This document shows positions 63,011 to 64,000 of a stretch of 64,000 nt of DNA, one piece after another. Made by a program: the position numbers and the translations under genes. Numbering within the stretch: the stretch's first letter is position 1; each line of letters opens with the position of its first letter. Source of the stretch: Trujillonella endophytica. Lineage in GTDB: Bacteria; Actinomycetota; Actinomycetes; Mycobacteriales; Geodermatophilaceae. Below the pieces are notes generated by a model. That model saw only the letters and a program-made list of their open reading frames with translations. It did not search any database and was not told the origin of the DNA. The stretch spans positions 62,001 through 126,000 of the forward strand of contig NZ_FOEE01000011.1 of the NCBI RefSeq assembly GCF_900110555.1, written 5' to 3'.

Positions 63011-64000
63011 GTGGTGCTGCTGGCCATGGCGCTGCTGCACGCCTACCTGTGGTTCCGGCTGGTGCGCAGCACGACCCGGCCCGGCCGCACCCGCCGCCGG
63101 CTGACCGTCGTCCTCACCGTGCTGGCGGTCCTGCCCGTGGCGGCGCTGCTCCTGCGGCGCACGCTCCCGCTCGCCGCCGCCACGCCGCTGGACTGGCTGG
63201 CCTACACCTGGCTGGGCACGGCGTTCTACCTGTTCCTGGTCCTGCTGGTGCTGGAACCGGTGCGGCTGCTGCTGGGGCGGCGGTCCCGTCTGGCCCCGGA
63301 AGCCACGCCGGCAGCCGAGGTTCCGGCAGTCGCGGGTCCCGGGGCCGGGGCGCCGGCCGTCGAGGTGCCGGAGGCCGCGGTTCCGCCGGTGCCGGACCCC
63401 TCCCGGCGGCTGTTCCTCGCCCGCGGCCTCGCCGTCACGGCGGGGGCCGTCGCGCTGGGGACGGCCGGCACGGGCGTGTACCTGGCCAACGCCGCACCGG
63501 TGGTGCGCCGTGTGCCGGTGACGCTGCGCGGCCTGGACCCGGCGCTGGACGGCCTCCGGATCGTCACCTTCTCCGACGGTCACCTGTCGGCCACCTACGG
63601 CGGACGGCGGTTCGAGCGCCTCGTGGAGACGGTCAACGCCCAGCGGCCCGACGTCGTCGCGATCGTCGGTGACCTGGTCGACGGCGACGTCGACGAGCTC
63701 GGGCGGGAGGCGGCACCGCTGGCCGACCTGGTCAGCGAGCAGGGCGTGTTCTTCGTGACGGGCAACCACGAGTACTTCGTGGACACGACCGCGTGGCTGC
63801 GCCACCTGCCCACCCTCGGGGTGGACGTGCTGCGCAACGAGCGGGTGGCGATCCGCCGGGGGACGGCGACGGTCGACCTCGCGGGCATCGACGACCGGAC
63901 GGCGGCGAGCTCGGGGCTCGCGGGGCACGGCGCCGACCTCGACGCGGCGCTCGACGGCCGGGACGACGGCGTTCCGGTCGTGCTGCTCGCGCACCAGCCG
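63011..64000 (+). CDS. Membrane-anchored metallophosphoesterase (3' end outside window)
   Basis: Partial; the frame is open to the window end. N-terminal helices (VVLLAMALLHAYLWF; LTVVLTVLAVLPVAALLL; WLAYTWLGTAFYLFLVLLVL) precede an Ala/Pro linker, a twin-arginine-like helix and a calcineurin-like domain with metal motifs FSDGHLS (His replaces the usual second Asp position order), VGDLVDGD, TGNHEYFVD. Substrate unknown; relatives are YkuE/YaeI-like. GTG 63011, GTG 63014 or ATG 63026 are canonical starts; CTG 62978 with GCGAGGG upstream would restore a fuller first helix. Confidence 0.85.
   Translation, partial: MVLLAMALLHAYLWFRLVRSTTRPGRTRRRLTVVLTVLAVLPVAALLLRRTLPLAAATPLDWLAYTWLGTAFYLFLVLLVLEPVRLLLGRRSRLAPEATPAAEVPAVAGPGAGAPAVEVPEAAVPPVPDPSRRLFLARGLAVTAGAVALGTAGTGVYLANAAPVVRRVPVTLRGLDPALDGLRIVTFSDGHLSATYGGRRFERLVETVNAQRPDVVAIVGDLVDGDVDELGREAAPLADLVSEQGVFFVTGNHEYFVDTTAWLRHLPTLGVDVLRNERVAIRRGTATVDLAGIDDRTAASSGLAGHGADLDAALDGRDDGVPVVLLAHQP

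Overview
The window is about 64 kb of very GC-rich actinobacterial chromosome centred on the replication origin. Gene order matches the Mycobacterium tuberculosis origin neighbourhood (trxB-trxA-cwlM / parB-parA-rsmG-jag-yidC-yidD-rnpA-rpmH / dnaA-dnaN-recF-DUF721-gyrB-gyrA-DUF3566-tRNA-Ile-tRNA-Ala / ppiA-PH protein-crgA-DUF881-pabA-pknB-pknA-pbpA-rodA-pstP-fhaB-fhaA-tRNA-Leu). The insertion of gnd between dnaN and recF, the parS sequence GTTCCACGTGGAAC, heavy GTG start use and general protein style suggest a member of Geodermatophilaceae (Blastococcus/Geodermatophilus/Modestobacter type). That family assignment is an inference; no 16S rRNA gene is present.

Layout. 1-5.8 kb: 3' end of an unidentified gene (probably the MurJ-linked locus), thioredoxin reductase/thioredoxin, a CwlM-like amidase-fold protein, a PLP aminotransferase and a D-Ala-D-Ala ligase. 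5.8-11.5 kb (minus strand): parBA with two parS sites, rsmG, jag, yidC, yidD, rnpA, rpmH, with overlapping frames across rpmH-rnpA-yidD-yidC. 11.5-18.7 kb: dnaA control region, dnaA, oriC (dnaA-dnaN gap), dnaN, gnd, recF, DciA-type DUF721. 18.7-24.7 kb: non-core insert (hypothetical protein, ABC exporter, SDR/DUF2867 protein, APC permease). 24.7-30.7 kb: gyrB, gyrA, DUF3566, tRNA-Ile, DLW-39 protein, tRNA-Ala. 30.8-35.0 kb: second non-core insert (methyltransferase, alpha/beta hydrolase, secreted Calx-beta/Ig-like protein). 35-49 kb: ppiA, rhomboid, PH protein, a 387-bp spacer rich in DnaA boxes, crgA, DUF881, pabA, then the minus-strand cell growth operon fhaA-fhaB-pstP-rodA-pbpA-pknA-pknB. 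49-64 kb: tRNA-Leu, duplicated universal stress proteins and mixed metabolic/regulatory genes (acyl-CoA dehydrogenase/TetR, GNAT, aldose-1-epimerase, MOSC, S4, RNB exonuclease, omega-amidase-like, CPA1 antiporter, DsrE/TetR, DUF2382, CYTH-CHAD, metallophosphoesterase).

How it works together: replication initiation (DnaA/oriC), clamp, gyrase, helicase loading and ParABS segregation sit beside membrane insertion (YidC), RNA maturation (RnpA) and the PknA/PknB-PstP-FHA signalling module that controls peptidoglycan synthesis and division (PbpA, RodA, CrgA, CwlM). Observations beyond routine annotation include four identical parS sites, a DnaA-box cluster with an SOS-like site near crgA, a recurring -10-to-start spacing that implies many leaderless mRNAs, genes lacking any canonical start codon, paired inverted-repeat operators, and several local repeat families. 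I found no CRISPR array, prophage, insertion sequence or obviously new multi-gene system.
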